Assembly: GCF_900112575.1 (NCBI RefSeq)
Contig: NZ_FOMH01000009.1
Location: forward strand, 272,321-336,320
DNA length: 64,000 bases
DNA from: Flavobacterium phragmitis
GTDB lineage: Bacteria; Bacteroidota; Bacteroidia; Flavobacteriales; Flavobacteriaceae
Reading direction: 5' to 3'
Positions 8,022 through 15,365 of the stretch are shown in pieces. The translations under genes were made by a program, and so were the position numbers. Positions within the stretch are counted from its first letter, which is position 1, and each line of letters opens with the position of its first letter. The notes under the pieces were generated by a model. It did no database searches. It saw only the letters and a program-made list of their open reading frames with translations, and was not told the origin of the DNA.

Positions 8022-8996
8022 ATGTCAATTTTCGATAAAAGAATCAATTATAAACCTTTTGAATATCCTGAGGTTCTGCAATTTACCGAGGCTATTAATA
8101 AAGCGTACTGGGTACACACCGAAGTAGACTTTACAGCCGATACACAAGATTTTCATGCGCATTTAAATGGAGCCGAAAAAACCGCAATCAAAAACAGTTT
8201 ATTAGCAATCGCACAGATTGAGGTAGCCGTAAAAAGTTTTTGGGGTAATATATATGAGCATTTTCCAAAACCAGAATTCAACGGATTAGGAACAACTTTC
8301 GCGGAATGTGAATTTAGACATTCTGAAGCTTATTCTCGTTTGCTGGAAGTTTTAGGGTATAATGATGAATTTGAAAAGTTATTAGATGTTCCTGTAGTTC
8401 GCAGACGTGTAGATTATCTTTCGAATGTTCTAAAAGACACTAAATCTCAGGACAACAGAAAATATATGGTTTCGCTGATTTTGTTCAGTATTCTAATTGA
8501 AAATGTTTCATTGTTCAGCCAGTTTGCTATTTTATTGTCTTTTACAAGATTCAAAGGATATATGAAAAATGTAAGCAACATTATTGCATGGACTTCAATC
8601 GACGAGCAGATTCATGCTAATGGCGGAATTTACATCATTAACAAAATCCGTGAAGAGTTCCCGGAATATTTTGATGCAGAAACTTTAGAATTAATCCGTA
8701 AAACGGTGAGAGAATCAATTGATGTTGAAGCGGCTATTCTGGATTGGATTTTTGAAGATGGAGCAATCGAAACTATCAACAAAGAAGAGTTGGTAAACTT
8801 TATGAAATTTAGAGTTGACGAAAGTCTAAGACAAATCAATATAGAAACAATTTTTAATGTATCGCCGCAAGATTACGCTGCGATGGCTTGGTTTGAAGAA
8901 GAGGTTTTTGCAAACAGTTTAGATGATTTCTTTGCAAAACGTCCAGTAGAATATACGAAACACGATAAAAGCATTACAGCAAACGATCTTTTCTAA
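8022..8996 (+). CDS. nrdB: Class I ribonucleotide reductase, small (beta) subunit
   Basis: A 324-residue subunit that houses the metal cofactor and tyrosyl radical needed to reduce ribonucleotides to deoxyribonucleotides. Motif E97-F-R-H100 followed by Tyr104 matches the E. coli Glu115/His118/Tyr122 arrangement of iron ligands and radical tyrosine. A second ligand motif, DEQIH, lies near residue 200. The frame is open further upstream, but the chosen ATG gives MSIFDKRINYKPFEYPE, the normal family start. There is no N-terminal ATP-cone domain, unlike some Bacteroidota NrdB proteins. nrdA follows after 18 bases, so the two are surely co-transcribed. The long upstream region with DnaA-like boxes probably controls both. 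Confidence 0.95.
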   Translation: MSIFDKRINYKPFEYPEVLQFTEAINKAYWVHTEVDFTADTQDFHAHLNGAEKTAIKNSLLAIAQIEVAVKSFWGNIYEHFPKPEFNGLGTTFAECEFRHSEAYSRLLEVLGYNDEFEKLLDVPVVRRRVDYLSNVLKDTKSQDNRKYMVSLILFSILIENVSLFSQFAILLSFTRFKGYMKNVSNIIAWTSIDEQIHANGGIYIINKIREEFPEYFDAETLELIRKTVRESIDVEAAILDWIFEDGAIETINKEELVNFMKFRVDESLRQINIETIFNVSPQDYAAMAWFEEEVFANSLDDFFAKRPVEYTKHDKSITANDLF

Positions 8997-9014
8997 TACA
9001 AGCCCATAATACTT

Positions 9015-10709
9015 ATGAATACAATAGACACAAACCCAGTAAATAATTTTGAACCACAGAACGGTAGTAAGATGTGGTGGAAAAATTCAGAAAGCGAACA
9101 AATTTTAAATCGTGGTTATCTTCTAAAAGGTGAAACAGTCGAAGGTGCAATTGACAGAATCTGTACTGCCGCTGCTAGAAGATTATACAAACCAGAATTA
9201 AAAGAATCTTTTGTTGAAATGATCGAAAGAGGGTGGATGAGTATAAGTTCTCCAGTTTGGGCAAATATGGGAACAGAAAGAGGTCTGCCAATTTCTTGTT
9301 TTAATGTTCACGTTCCAGATAAAATTGAAGGAATCACACATAAACTGGGTGAGGTAATCATGCAGACTAAAATTGGTGGCGGAACTTCTGGTTATTTTGG
9401 TGAATTGCGTGAACGCGGAAGTGCTGTAACAGATAACGGAAAGAGTAGTGGAGCAGTAAGTTTTATGAAACTTTTTGATACGGCTATGGATACAATCTCT
9501 CAAGGAGGTGTTCGTCGTGGTGCATTTGCAGCTTATTTGGATGTAGATCATCCGGATATTGAAGAGTTTTTAAAGATTAAAAGTATTGGAAACCCAATTC
9601 AGAACTTGTTTACAGGAATTTGCGTGCCAGATTATTGGATGCAGGAAATGATTGATGGTGATGCAGAAAAAAGACAAGTTTGGGCAAAGGTTTTAGAGAG
9701 TCGTCAGCAAAAAGGATTGCCTTATATCTTTTTTAGTGACAACGTAAATAAAAATAAACCACAAGTTTATAAAGACCAGAATTTAAGAATCAACGCTAGT
9801 AATTTATGCAGTGAGATTATGCTTCCGTCAACTCATGACGAATCATTTATCTGCTGTCTTTCTTCTATGAATTTAGAGTTATACGAAGAATGGAAAGATA
9901 CTGAAGCCGTAAAATTGGCTATCTTTTTCTTAGATGCTGTGCTACAGGAATTCATCGAAAAAACAGAAGGAAACTATTATCTTTCTGCAGCCAATAAATT
10001 TGCCAAAAGACATCGTGCATTAGGTTTAGGTGTTTTAGGATGGCACTCTTACTTGCAAAAAAATATGATTCCGTTTGAAGGAATGGAAGCTAAAATGAAA
10101 ACGACTGAAATTTTCAAACATATCAGTGATAAAGCGGATAAAGCAAGTCAGGAATTGGCTAGAATTTACGGTGAACCAGAATTGTTAAAAGGGTATGGAA
10201 GACGTAATACAACCACAATGGCAATTGCACCAACAACTTCATCATCTGCAATTTTAGGACAAACTTCGCCAGGAATTGAACCTTTCAGCAGTAATTATTA
10301 CAAAGCCGGATTGAGTAAAGGGAACTTTATGCGTAAAAATAAATACCTAAAAAAACTGCTTGAAGAAAAAGGCTTAGATAATGAAGAAGTCTGGAGAGGA
10401 ATTATGCTAAATGGAGGAAGCGTACAGCATATGTCGGAGCTAACAAAAGAAGAAAAAGATGTCTTTAAAACATTTAAAGAAATCAGTCAGTTGGAAATTG
10501 TACAGCAAGCAGGGATCCGTCAGAAATTTGTTGATCAGGGGCAAAGTTTGAACCTTAATATTCCAGCAGAATTGGCTATTAAAGATGTAAACCGTTTAAT
10601 GATCGAAGCTTGGCAGCAAGGTGTTAAAAGTTTGTATTACCAAAGAAGCCAAAGTGTTTCTAAAGAATTGGTTACAAGCCTTGTTTCTTGCAGCAGTTGT
10701 GAATCATGA
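9015..10709 (+). CDS. nrdA: Class I ribonucleotide reductase, large (alpha) subunit, short form without ATP-cone
   Basis: The 564-residue catalytic subunit. Cys95 (PISCF), Cys265 within N263-L-C265-S-E267, and the Cys280/Cys281 pair correspond to the redox cysteine, the thiyl radical cysteine with its Asn/Glu partners, and the second redox cysteine. The radical-transfer tyrosine pair is in SLYYQRSQS near the C-terminus, and the tail ends with CSSC, which re-reduces the active site. The E. coli protein is about 760 residues long. The shortening is mainly at the N-terminus, where the ATP-cone (overall activity site) is absent. nrdB also has none, so dATP feedback through an ATP-cone is not possible in this pair. 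Specificity-site regulation may remain. A strong terminator follows. Confidence 0.93.
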   Translation: MNTIDTNPVNNFEPQNGSKMWWKNSESEQILNRGYLLKGETVEGAIDRICTAAARRLYKPELKESFVEMIERGWMSISSPVWANMGTERGLPISCFNVHVPDKIEGITHKLGEVIMQTKIGGGTSGYFGELRERGSAVTDNGKSSGAVSFMKLFDTAMDTISQGGVRRGAFAAYLDVDHPDIEEFLKIKSIGNPIQNLFTGICVPDYWMQEMIDGDAEKRQVWAKVLESRQQKGLPYIFFSDNVNKNKPQVYKDQNLRINASNLCSEIMLPSTHDESFICCLSSMNLELYEEWKDTEAVKLAIFFLDAVLQEFIEKTEGNYYLSAANKFAKRHRALGLGVLGWHSYLQKNMIPFEGMEAKMKTTEIFKHISDKADKASQELARIYGEPELLKGYGRRNTTTMAIAPTTSSSAILGQTSPGIEPFSSNYYKAGLSKGNFMRKNKYLKKLLEEKGLDNEEVWRGIMLNGGSVQHMSELTKEEKDVFKTFKEISQLEIVQQAGIRQKFVDQGQSLNLNIPAELAIKDVNRLMIEAWQQGVKSLYYQRSQSVSKELVTSLVSCSSCES

Positions 10710-10718
10710 AAAAACAGA

Positions 10719-10757
10719 AGCCGAATCTTATTTTAGATTCGGCTTTTTTATTGTTTT
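10719..10757 (+). terminator. Rho-independent terminator of nrdBA
   Basis: A perfect 10-bp stem (AGCCGAATCT at 10719-10728, AGATTCGGCT at 10735-10744) is followed by a T-rich run. It lies 10 bases behind the nrdA stop. Confidence 0.9.
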
Positions 10758-10814
10758 AGAGTTTCACGCAGATTTAAACAGATTTGAGCAGATTTTTTGT
10801 AATCAGACAGTTTT

Positions 10815-10862
10815 GTCATTTCGACGAAGGAGGTTCTAGCTATAGAGAATTGGCGAAGCACA
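10815..10862. repeat. Dispersed GTCATTTCGAC-type intergenic repeat
   Basis: A short element starting GTCATTTCGACGAAGGAGG sits between the convergent nrdA and Crp-type genes. Related copies start near 13979 and at 15142. Such elements are scattered between genes in flavobacteria; their function is unknown. Confidence 0.6.
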
Positions 10863-10886
10863 TCTTCTACATTCAAAATAAAAAAA

Positions 10887-11459
10887 CTAAGTCTTAGACT
10901 TCAATCGACTCAAAGTTTCCTGAGAAATATTAATATAAGAAGCTACAATTTTATTAGGAAGCCGTTTCACAATTGTCGGATTAATTTTCAAAAGTTGATT
11001 GTATCTCTCCAAAGCATCCATAGTTGTAAATGACATTAATCGATTAGCATTGTTTACATAAGCTTTCTCCAGATAATTGCTGTAAAATTCACGCCATTGT
11101 GGAATGATTTTCATTAAATAATTAAAATCTTCATGTGTAATTGCCAGTAATTCTGATTTCTCAATTACCTGAATATTTTCTTGAGCGGGATTTTTGGTTA
11201 TAAAACTCACCAAAGCCGTTGCAAACTGATTTTCAAAAGCGATGTATCGGGTAACATCTTTTCCTTCTTCATTAATAAAAAAGATTCTTACACAGCCTTT
11301 TCCAACAAAAAATGTCTGCTGGCTAATTTGTCCTTGAGCAAGCAACAGTTCTTTTTTGGTTTTCTTTAAAGGTTTAAAATAAGAAAGAATCGTATTTAAA
11401 TCATCCTCAGAAACGTCAATGTTTTTTTTGATGTAATTACTAAGCTGTTCGTATATCAT
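10887..11459 (-). CDS. Crp/Fnr-family transcription regulator
   Basis: A 190-residue protein with a cyclic-nucleotide-binding-type beta barrel (residues about 30-110: LLLAQGQISQQTFFVGKGCVRIFF) and a C-terminal region (KRLPNKIVASYINISQETLSRLKSK) in which a helix-turn-helix is recognisable. The barrel lacks the full cAMP-binding signature, so the ligand is unknown. The open frame extends 16 codons upstream into ribB, but the ATG at 11457-11459 gives the usual family start MIYEQL and lies one base behind the ribB stop, typical of translational coupling. Co-transcription with ribB is therefore very likely. Whether it regulates riboflavin supply or only shares the promoter cannot be told. Confidence 0.85.
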   Translation of the reverse strand: MIYEQLSNYIKKNIDVSEDDLNTILSYFKPLKKTKKELLLAQGQISQQTFFVGKGCVRIFFINEEGKDVTRYIAFENQFATALVSFITKNPAQENIQVIEKSELLAITHEDFNYLMKIIPQWREFYSNYLEKAYVNNANRLMSFTTMDALERYNQLLKINPTIVKRLPNKIVASYINISQETLSRLKSKT

Positions 11460-11460
11460 T

Positions 11461-12123
11461 TTAGTTGTAATCTCGCACGAATTTACGGTAATAGACAATA
11501 TCTTCAATCGACAGAACTATTAAATCGTAACGCTGAGCAAAACTAATTATTTCATCCAGTTTTGCCATTGTTCCATCTTCATTCATTAATTCGCATAGAA
11601 CTGCTTCCGGTTTTAAATTAGCGAGTTTCATTAAATCTACACTTCCTTCGGTATGGCCGTTTCGTTCTAAAACGCCATTATTTTGGGCTCTTAAAGGAAA
11701 AATATGTCCCGGTCTTGCTAAATCTTCAGGTTTAGCATTCGAAGCAATTGCAGTTTTAATCGTGGTAATTCGATCTGTGGCAGAAACTCCCGTTGTAACT
11801 CCGTTTTTAGCTTCAATGCTAATCGTAAAAGGAGTTTGAAAACTGCTGGTGTTTTCTTTTACCATATACGGAAGTTTCAATTGATCGGCTTTTTCATTGG
11901 TTAGACACAAACAGACAATACCACTGCATTCCCGTATCATAAGAGCCATGTCGGCAACATTCATATATTCTGCTGAAAAAATCAAATCGCCTTCATTTTC
12001 ACGGTTTTCATCGTCAATTAAAAGAATTCCTTTCCCGTTTCTAAGTTGTTCCAAAGCGTTTTCAACACGTTTTTGGCATGTGATTCCAAATTGTACCAAT
12101 GGATTTATTTCTGTACTTATCAT
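11461..12123 (-). CDS. ribB: 3,4-dihydroxy-2-butanone 4-phosphate synthase, stand-alone
   Basis: A 220-residue enzyme that converts ribulose 5-phosphate to 3,4-dihydroxy-2-butanone 4-phosphate and formate, one branch of riboflavin synthesis. Acidic metal/substrate loop residues are visible in LLIDDENRENEGDLI (about 35-49), followed by the conserved GVTTGVSATDR (about 110), RPGHIFPL (about 137-144) and HTEGSVDL (about 156) motifs. There is no GTP cyclohydrolase II domain, so it is the mono-functional form, not a RibBA fusion. The start ATG gives a normal length. No FMN riboswitch was recognised in the 186-base region upstream. It is the first gene of a two-gene unit with the Crp-type regulator. 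Confidence 0.93.
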   Translation of the reverse strand: MISTEINPLVQFGITCQKRVENALEQLRNGKGILLIDDENRENEGDLIFSAEYMNVADMALMIRECSGIVCLCLTNEKADQLKLPYMVKENTSSFQTPFTISIEAKNGVTTGVSATDRITTIKTAIASNAKPEDLARPGHIFPLRAQNNGVLERNGHTEGSVDLMKLANLKPEAVLCELMNEDGTMAKLDEIISFAQRYDLIVLSIEDIVYYRKFVRDYN

Positions 12124-12309
12124 TTTGTATATTATGTAATGGATTTGAAAAATAGAATTTCAAATGTACAGCTGTCCAGAATGCAAAAGTTTGATGTAAG
12201 TCAATAAATTGAAGTTTCTTTTTTTAATGATATTTTAATTTGGTTCACAAAAATCTTAATTTAGCCATCACAAATTATCATCCCAAACAAATAAATACCC
12301 GCAGTAAAA

Positions 12310-13911
12310 ATGGAGAATATCACAGTAATTATAATGTTGCTTTTTGGTGTAGCATTTTTAAGTCTAGTTAGTAAAAGATATAATTTTCCAATACCAATTG
12401 TTTTAGTGCTTTGTGGTGTAATTATCAGCGCTGTTCCCGGACTTCCAGTTATTGCATTAAATCCCGAAATTGTTTTTATTATTTTCCTGCCGCCACTTTT
12501 ATATCATGCCGCATGGCATACCAGCTGGTCGGATTTTAAACAATCAATTCGCCCAATCACTTTAGCGGCTGTTGGACTGGTATTTTTTACTACAGGATTA
12601 GTTGCTGTTGTGGCGCATTGGCTTATAGATGATATTTCTTGGCCGTTAGCCTTCTTACTTGGCGCTATTGTTTCGCCTCCAGATGCGGTTTCGGCAACAG
12701 CGATTACAAAAGGACTTGGATTAAACCCAAGGTTGATTGCCATTTTAGAAGGCGAAAGTTTGGTAAATGATGCCAGTGGTCTTGTGGCTTATAAATACGC
12801 TCTGACAGCTATTACGGCTGGAAATTTTGTTTTATGGGAAGCAGGATTAAACTTTGTTTTAATGTCGATTTTAGGTATTGCAATAGGATTGGCTATTGGT
12901 TTTATAATGTACTACATTCATAAAAGATTTGTTTGCGATGACATCATCGAAGTGACACTTACTTTGTTGACACCATTTTCTGCTTATCTGCTTGCAGAGC
13001 ATTTTCATGGATCTGGAGTTTTGGCAGTTGTTACTACGGGACTTTTCCTAGCAGCAAGATCTGGAACTATTTTTTCTCATGAGAGCCGAATCATGACCAA
13101 TACAATCTGGGACGTTTTAAATAATATTCTGAACGGTTTAATCTTCATTTTAATCGGATTGCAGTTAAGACAGATTATGGAAGGAATAGGCAGTTATTCT
13201 GGCAGTTCTTTGATTATATGGGGAGCGGTAATTAGTGTGGTTGTAATTGTTGTTCGCTTTTTATGGGTAGTTCCAGCTACAATTTTACCAAGAATGTTCA
13301 GCAAACGAATACGAGCCAAAGAAGAATTTGATTACCGAAACATGATTGTTTTTGGTTGGTCGGGAATGCGTGGTGTGGTTTCTATGGCCGCTGCTTTGGC
13401 GCTTCCGTTAATGTTGAATAAAACAGAAGAATTTCCGCTTCGTAATCTAATTATTTATCTGGTCTTTTGTGTGATATTGTCCACTTTAGTTATTCAGGGT
13501 CTTACACTTCCTTGGCTGATTAAAAAGCTTAAAATCGAACGTTATTCAATTCTGGCTGAAGAATATGATATTCGTAACAAAATAGTTTCAGAAACGATTG
13601 CGCATATCGAAGATAATTTTTCTTTGTTGGATGATGAATTGCTTCATAACATTAAAAGTAAATACGAAGTAAAGTTTAACCGACTGCAAAAGACGGAACT
13701 TCCTGCAAACTTTTTTGGAAACGGAAAAGTACTAGGTGGACAAATTTTCAACGAATTTACCAGAGTACAAATTGATCTTTTGAATGTGGAACGTAACAAT
13801 TTGGAAAGTATGCATAAAAAAGGTTCTGTAAACGAAGAAATTTTCAGAAAAATTGAGAAAGAACTGGATTTAGAAGAAACCCGCTTGTGGATGGAAATGT
13901 ACGAAGAATAA
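12310..13911 (+). CDS. CPA1-family Na+/H+ antiporter
   Basis: A 533-residue integral membrane antiporter that exchanges protons for Na+ or K+ for pH and salt homeostasis. Residues 1 to about 410 contain roughly twelve hydrophobic helices with family motifs IFLPPLLYHAAW (about 57-68), GAIVSPPDAVSATAI (about 117-131, with the transport Asp) and EGESLVNDASGLVAYK (about 146-161, the ND motif). SGMRGVVSMAAALALP near 352-367 is also typical. The last 120 residues are hydrophilic and helical, a cytoplasmic tail that may regulate activity. It is transcribed alone, divergent from ribB, and ends at a shared bidirectional terminator. Confidence 0.92.
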   Translation: MENITVIIMLLFGVAFLSLVSKRYNFPIPIVLVLCGVIISAVPGLPVIALNPEIVFIIFLPPLLYHAAWHTSWSDFKQSIRPITLAAVGLVFFTTGLVAVVAHWLIDDISWPLAFLLGAIVSPPDAVSATAITKGLGLNPRLIAILEGESLVNDASGLVAYKYALTAITAGNFVLWEAGLNFVLMSILGIAIGLAIGFIMYYIHKRFVCDDIIEVTLTLLTPFSAYLLAEHFHGSGVLAVVTTGLFLAARSGTIFSHESRIMTNTIWDVLNNILNGLIFILIGLQLRQIMEGIGSYSGSSLIIWGAVISVVVIVVRFLWVVPATILPRMFSKRIRAKEEFDYRNMIVFGWSGMRGVVSMAAALALPLMLNKTEEFPLRNLIIYLVFCVILSTLVIQGLTLPWLIKKLKIERYSILAEEYDIRNKIVSETIAHIEDNFSLLDDELLHNIKSKYEVKFNRLQKTELPANFFGNGKVLGGQIFNEFTRVQIDLLNVERNNLESMHKKGSVNEEIFRKIEKELDLEETRLWMEMYEE

Positions 13912-13977
13912 ATATTTAAAATTCCAATAAATTAAATTCCAAATTCCAAGTTAAACTATATAGAAGTACGTGCAGTT

Positions 13978-14015
13978 TGTCATTCTGAGGAACGAAGAAT
14001 CTTCGCAAGTAACTC
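13978..14015. repeat. Dispersed GTCATTCTGAG-type intergenic repeat
   Basis: A copy of the dispersed element (GTCATTCTGAGGAACGAAG, then AATCTTCGC) precedes the terminator between two convergent genes. An inexact inverted pair (GCGAAGATT family) is visible inside it. Confidence 0.5.
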
Positions 14016-14030
14016 CACAAAGTGAAAAAA

Positions 14031-14061
14031 GCTCATTCAAAGTTTCAAACTTTGAATGAGC
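14031..14061. terminator. Bidirectional terminator between antiporter and thioesterase
   Basis: A perfect 15-bp inverted repeat (GCTCATTCAAAGTTT at 14031-14045, AAACTTTGAATGAGC at 14047-14061) is flanked by an A-run on the left and a T-run on the right, so it can stop transcription from both sides. Confidence 0.92.
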
Positions 14062-14070
14062 TTTTTTAAA

Positions 14071-14514
14071 TTAAACAGGAATCTTAACATCACTTAACGC
14101 TAAGTTTGCACTTGCCTGAGCCATAATTTTAGAAGTATTTTTATTGGTTACTTCTGCTTTTATATTGATAATTGTTTTTCCCAATTTCGCCAAAGTAGTT
14201 TTTAAGATAACAGTTTGTGATTCAAATGCCGGATTGAAATAATCGATGTAAAGATTGATTGTTGGGTAGAACTTTTCAAGACCTAAAACCATAAAATTAA
14301 CGCCAATACAATCGTCTATAATTGCAGCTGTAACGCCACCATGGAGCATTCCGACCGGATTTGTCATTTCTTTTCTGACTTCAAATTCGAATTCAACATT
14401 TTCTTTTTCAACAGCAATCACTTTTCCGTTAAGCCAATGCGCAAAAGGAGAGGGACTTCCTGTAAAATGTTTTCCAATATAACTTTGGAGAAATTCTAGT
14501 CTTTTATTGTCCAT
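14071..14514 (-). CDS. PaaI-like hotdog-fold thioesterase
   Basis: A 147-residue hotdog-fold protein, probably hydrolysing acyl-CoA thioesters. The conserved segment NPVGMLHGGVTAAIIDDCIG (about residues 52-71) holds the HGG loop and the acidic residue typical of the active site, and LYIDYFNPAF matches the next conserved strand region. The length is normal for a single domain. It is divergent from an HxlR-type regulator with 132 bases between them that contain two palindromes, so it is likely the target of that regulator. The substrate cannot be told. Confidence 0.8.
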   Translation of the reverse strand: MDNKRLEFLQSYIGKHFTGSPSPFAHWLNGKVIAVEKENVEFEFEVRKEMTNPVGMLHGGVTAAIIDDCIGVNFMVLGLEKFYPTINLYIDYFNPAFESQTVILKTTLAKLGKTIINIKAEVTNKNTSKIMAQASANLALSDVKIPV

Positions 14515-14579
14515 TTTTATTGATTTTTAAGTATTAAAACTATATAATTTGGTTCTCTTGATAGTATTGAATAAATTTG

Positions 14580-14626
14580 CTTGCATTTTGCAAGTGCAAA
14601 GATATTGATTGCTTGCGAATTGCAAG
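14580..14626. promoter_or_regulatory. Two palindromic operators for the HxlR-type regulator
   Basis: Two 15-base palindromes with the same arms, CTTGC-N5-GCAAG, lie at 14580-14594 and 14612-14626. Their centres are 32 bases apart, about three helical turns, so dimers would bind on one face. They sit between the divergent thioesterase and regulator genes, just upstream of the regulator start, as expected for autoregulation and control of the neighbour. Confidence 0.75.
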
Positions 14627-14646
14627 TTGTTTTTAAAAATATTTTT

Positions 14647-15060
14647 ATGGCGAGTTCAAAAAAGAGATCAGAATGTCCGATAAGTACTTCTTTAGAAATA
14701 TGGGGAGATAAATGGTCGTTGCTGATTATTAGGGATTTGATGTTCAAAAAACAATGTACTTATGGTGATTTCTTAAAATCACAAGAAAAGATTGCTACCA
14801 ATATTCTGGCCAGCAGGCTTTTGGTTTTAGAAGAAAATAATATAATCGTAAAACTGGAACATCCGGAAAGTAAAGCGAAAGTATTATATCAATTGACTGA
14901 AAAAGGAATTGAATTATTTCCTGTTTTAGTCGAAATCAGTTTATGGGCAGAGAAATACTATGATATTCCGAAAGAAAGAGAAAGTCTTATTGCTAAAGCC
15001 AAAAATAATAAGGCAGAGTTTATAGCAAAAGGTATAAAAAAAATGAAGGAAGGATTATGA
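14647..15060 (+). CDS. HxlR-family winged-helix transcription regulator
   Basis: A 137-residue regulator. CPISTSLEIWGDKWSLLIIRDL near residues 11-32 carries the conserved Cys near the N-terminus and the family signature. The next segment, TYGDFLKSQEKIATNILASRL, is the recognition helix region, and the wing VLYQLTEKGIEL follows. Some family members sense reactive compounds through that Cys. An open frame reaches upstream to 14581, but that would run through both operator palindromes; the ATG at 14647 gives the normal family start. It likely represses itself and the divergent thioesterase. Confidence 0.88.
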   Translation: MASSKKRSECPISTSLEIWGDKWSLLIIRDLMFKKQCTYGDFLKSQEKIATNILASRLLVLEENNIIVKLEHPESKAKVLYQLTEKGIELFPVLVEISLWAEKYYDIPKERESLIAKAKNNKAEFIAKGIKKMKEGL

Positions 15061-15365
15061 GCTTGTAAGTATATGTAATTTAATCTCGCAAAGTCGCTAA
15101 GACGCAAAGTTTTATCATTCCCAAAAGTTATGCTCAATCTTGTCATTTCGACTGAAAGGAGAAATCACACTAGGAATTCCGCATAGTATTTCGCCAATCT
15201 TTGTCGAGTTACGAGTGTGATTTCTCCTTTCAGTCAAAATGACAAACTATATGGTTGCTTCATTAAAAAACTCTGTTTCTTAGCGACTTTGCTAGATTAA
15301 ATCATTTTCTAAATAAACTAGAAACTTAAGCATAACTCATAACTCATAACTCATAACTTCTTCAC
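15061..15365. repeat. Repeat-filled gap with a 30-base inverted repeat
   Basis: No gene is visible here. The gap contains an inverted repeat with 30-base arms at 15141-15170 and 15215-15244 that match at nearly every base (TGTCATTTCGACTGAAAGG on the left and its complement on the right), separated by 44 bases. There are also two AATCTCGCAAAGTCGCTAAG-type words, and three tandem CATAACT units at 15331-15358. The inverted repeat would form a strong hairpin and may stop transcription from either side of these convergent genes. Confidence 0.75.

Noticed and set aside
8008..8024. NrdR box around the nrdB start (CTATATATTATG)
   Set aside because: It matches the NrdR consensus poorly, overlaps the start codon, and has no second copy at the usual spacing.
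12124..12309. FMN riboswitch before ribB
   Set aside because: None of the conserved RFN-element segments is recognisable in the upstream region.
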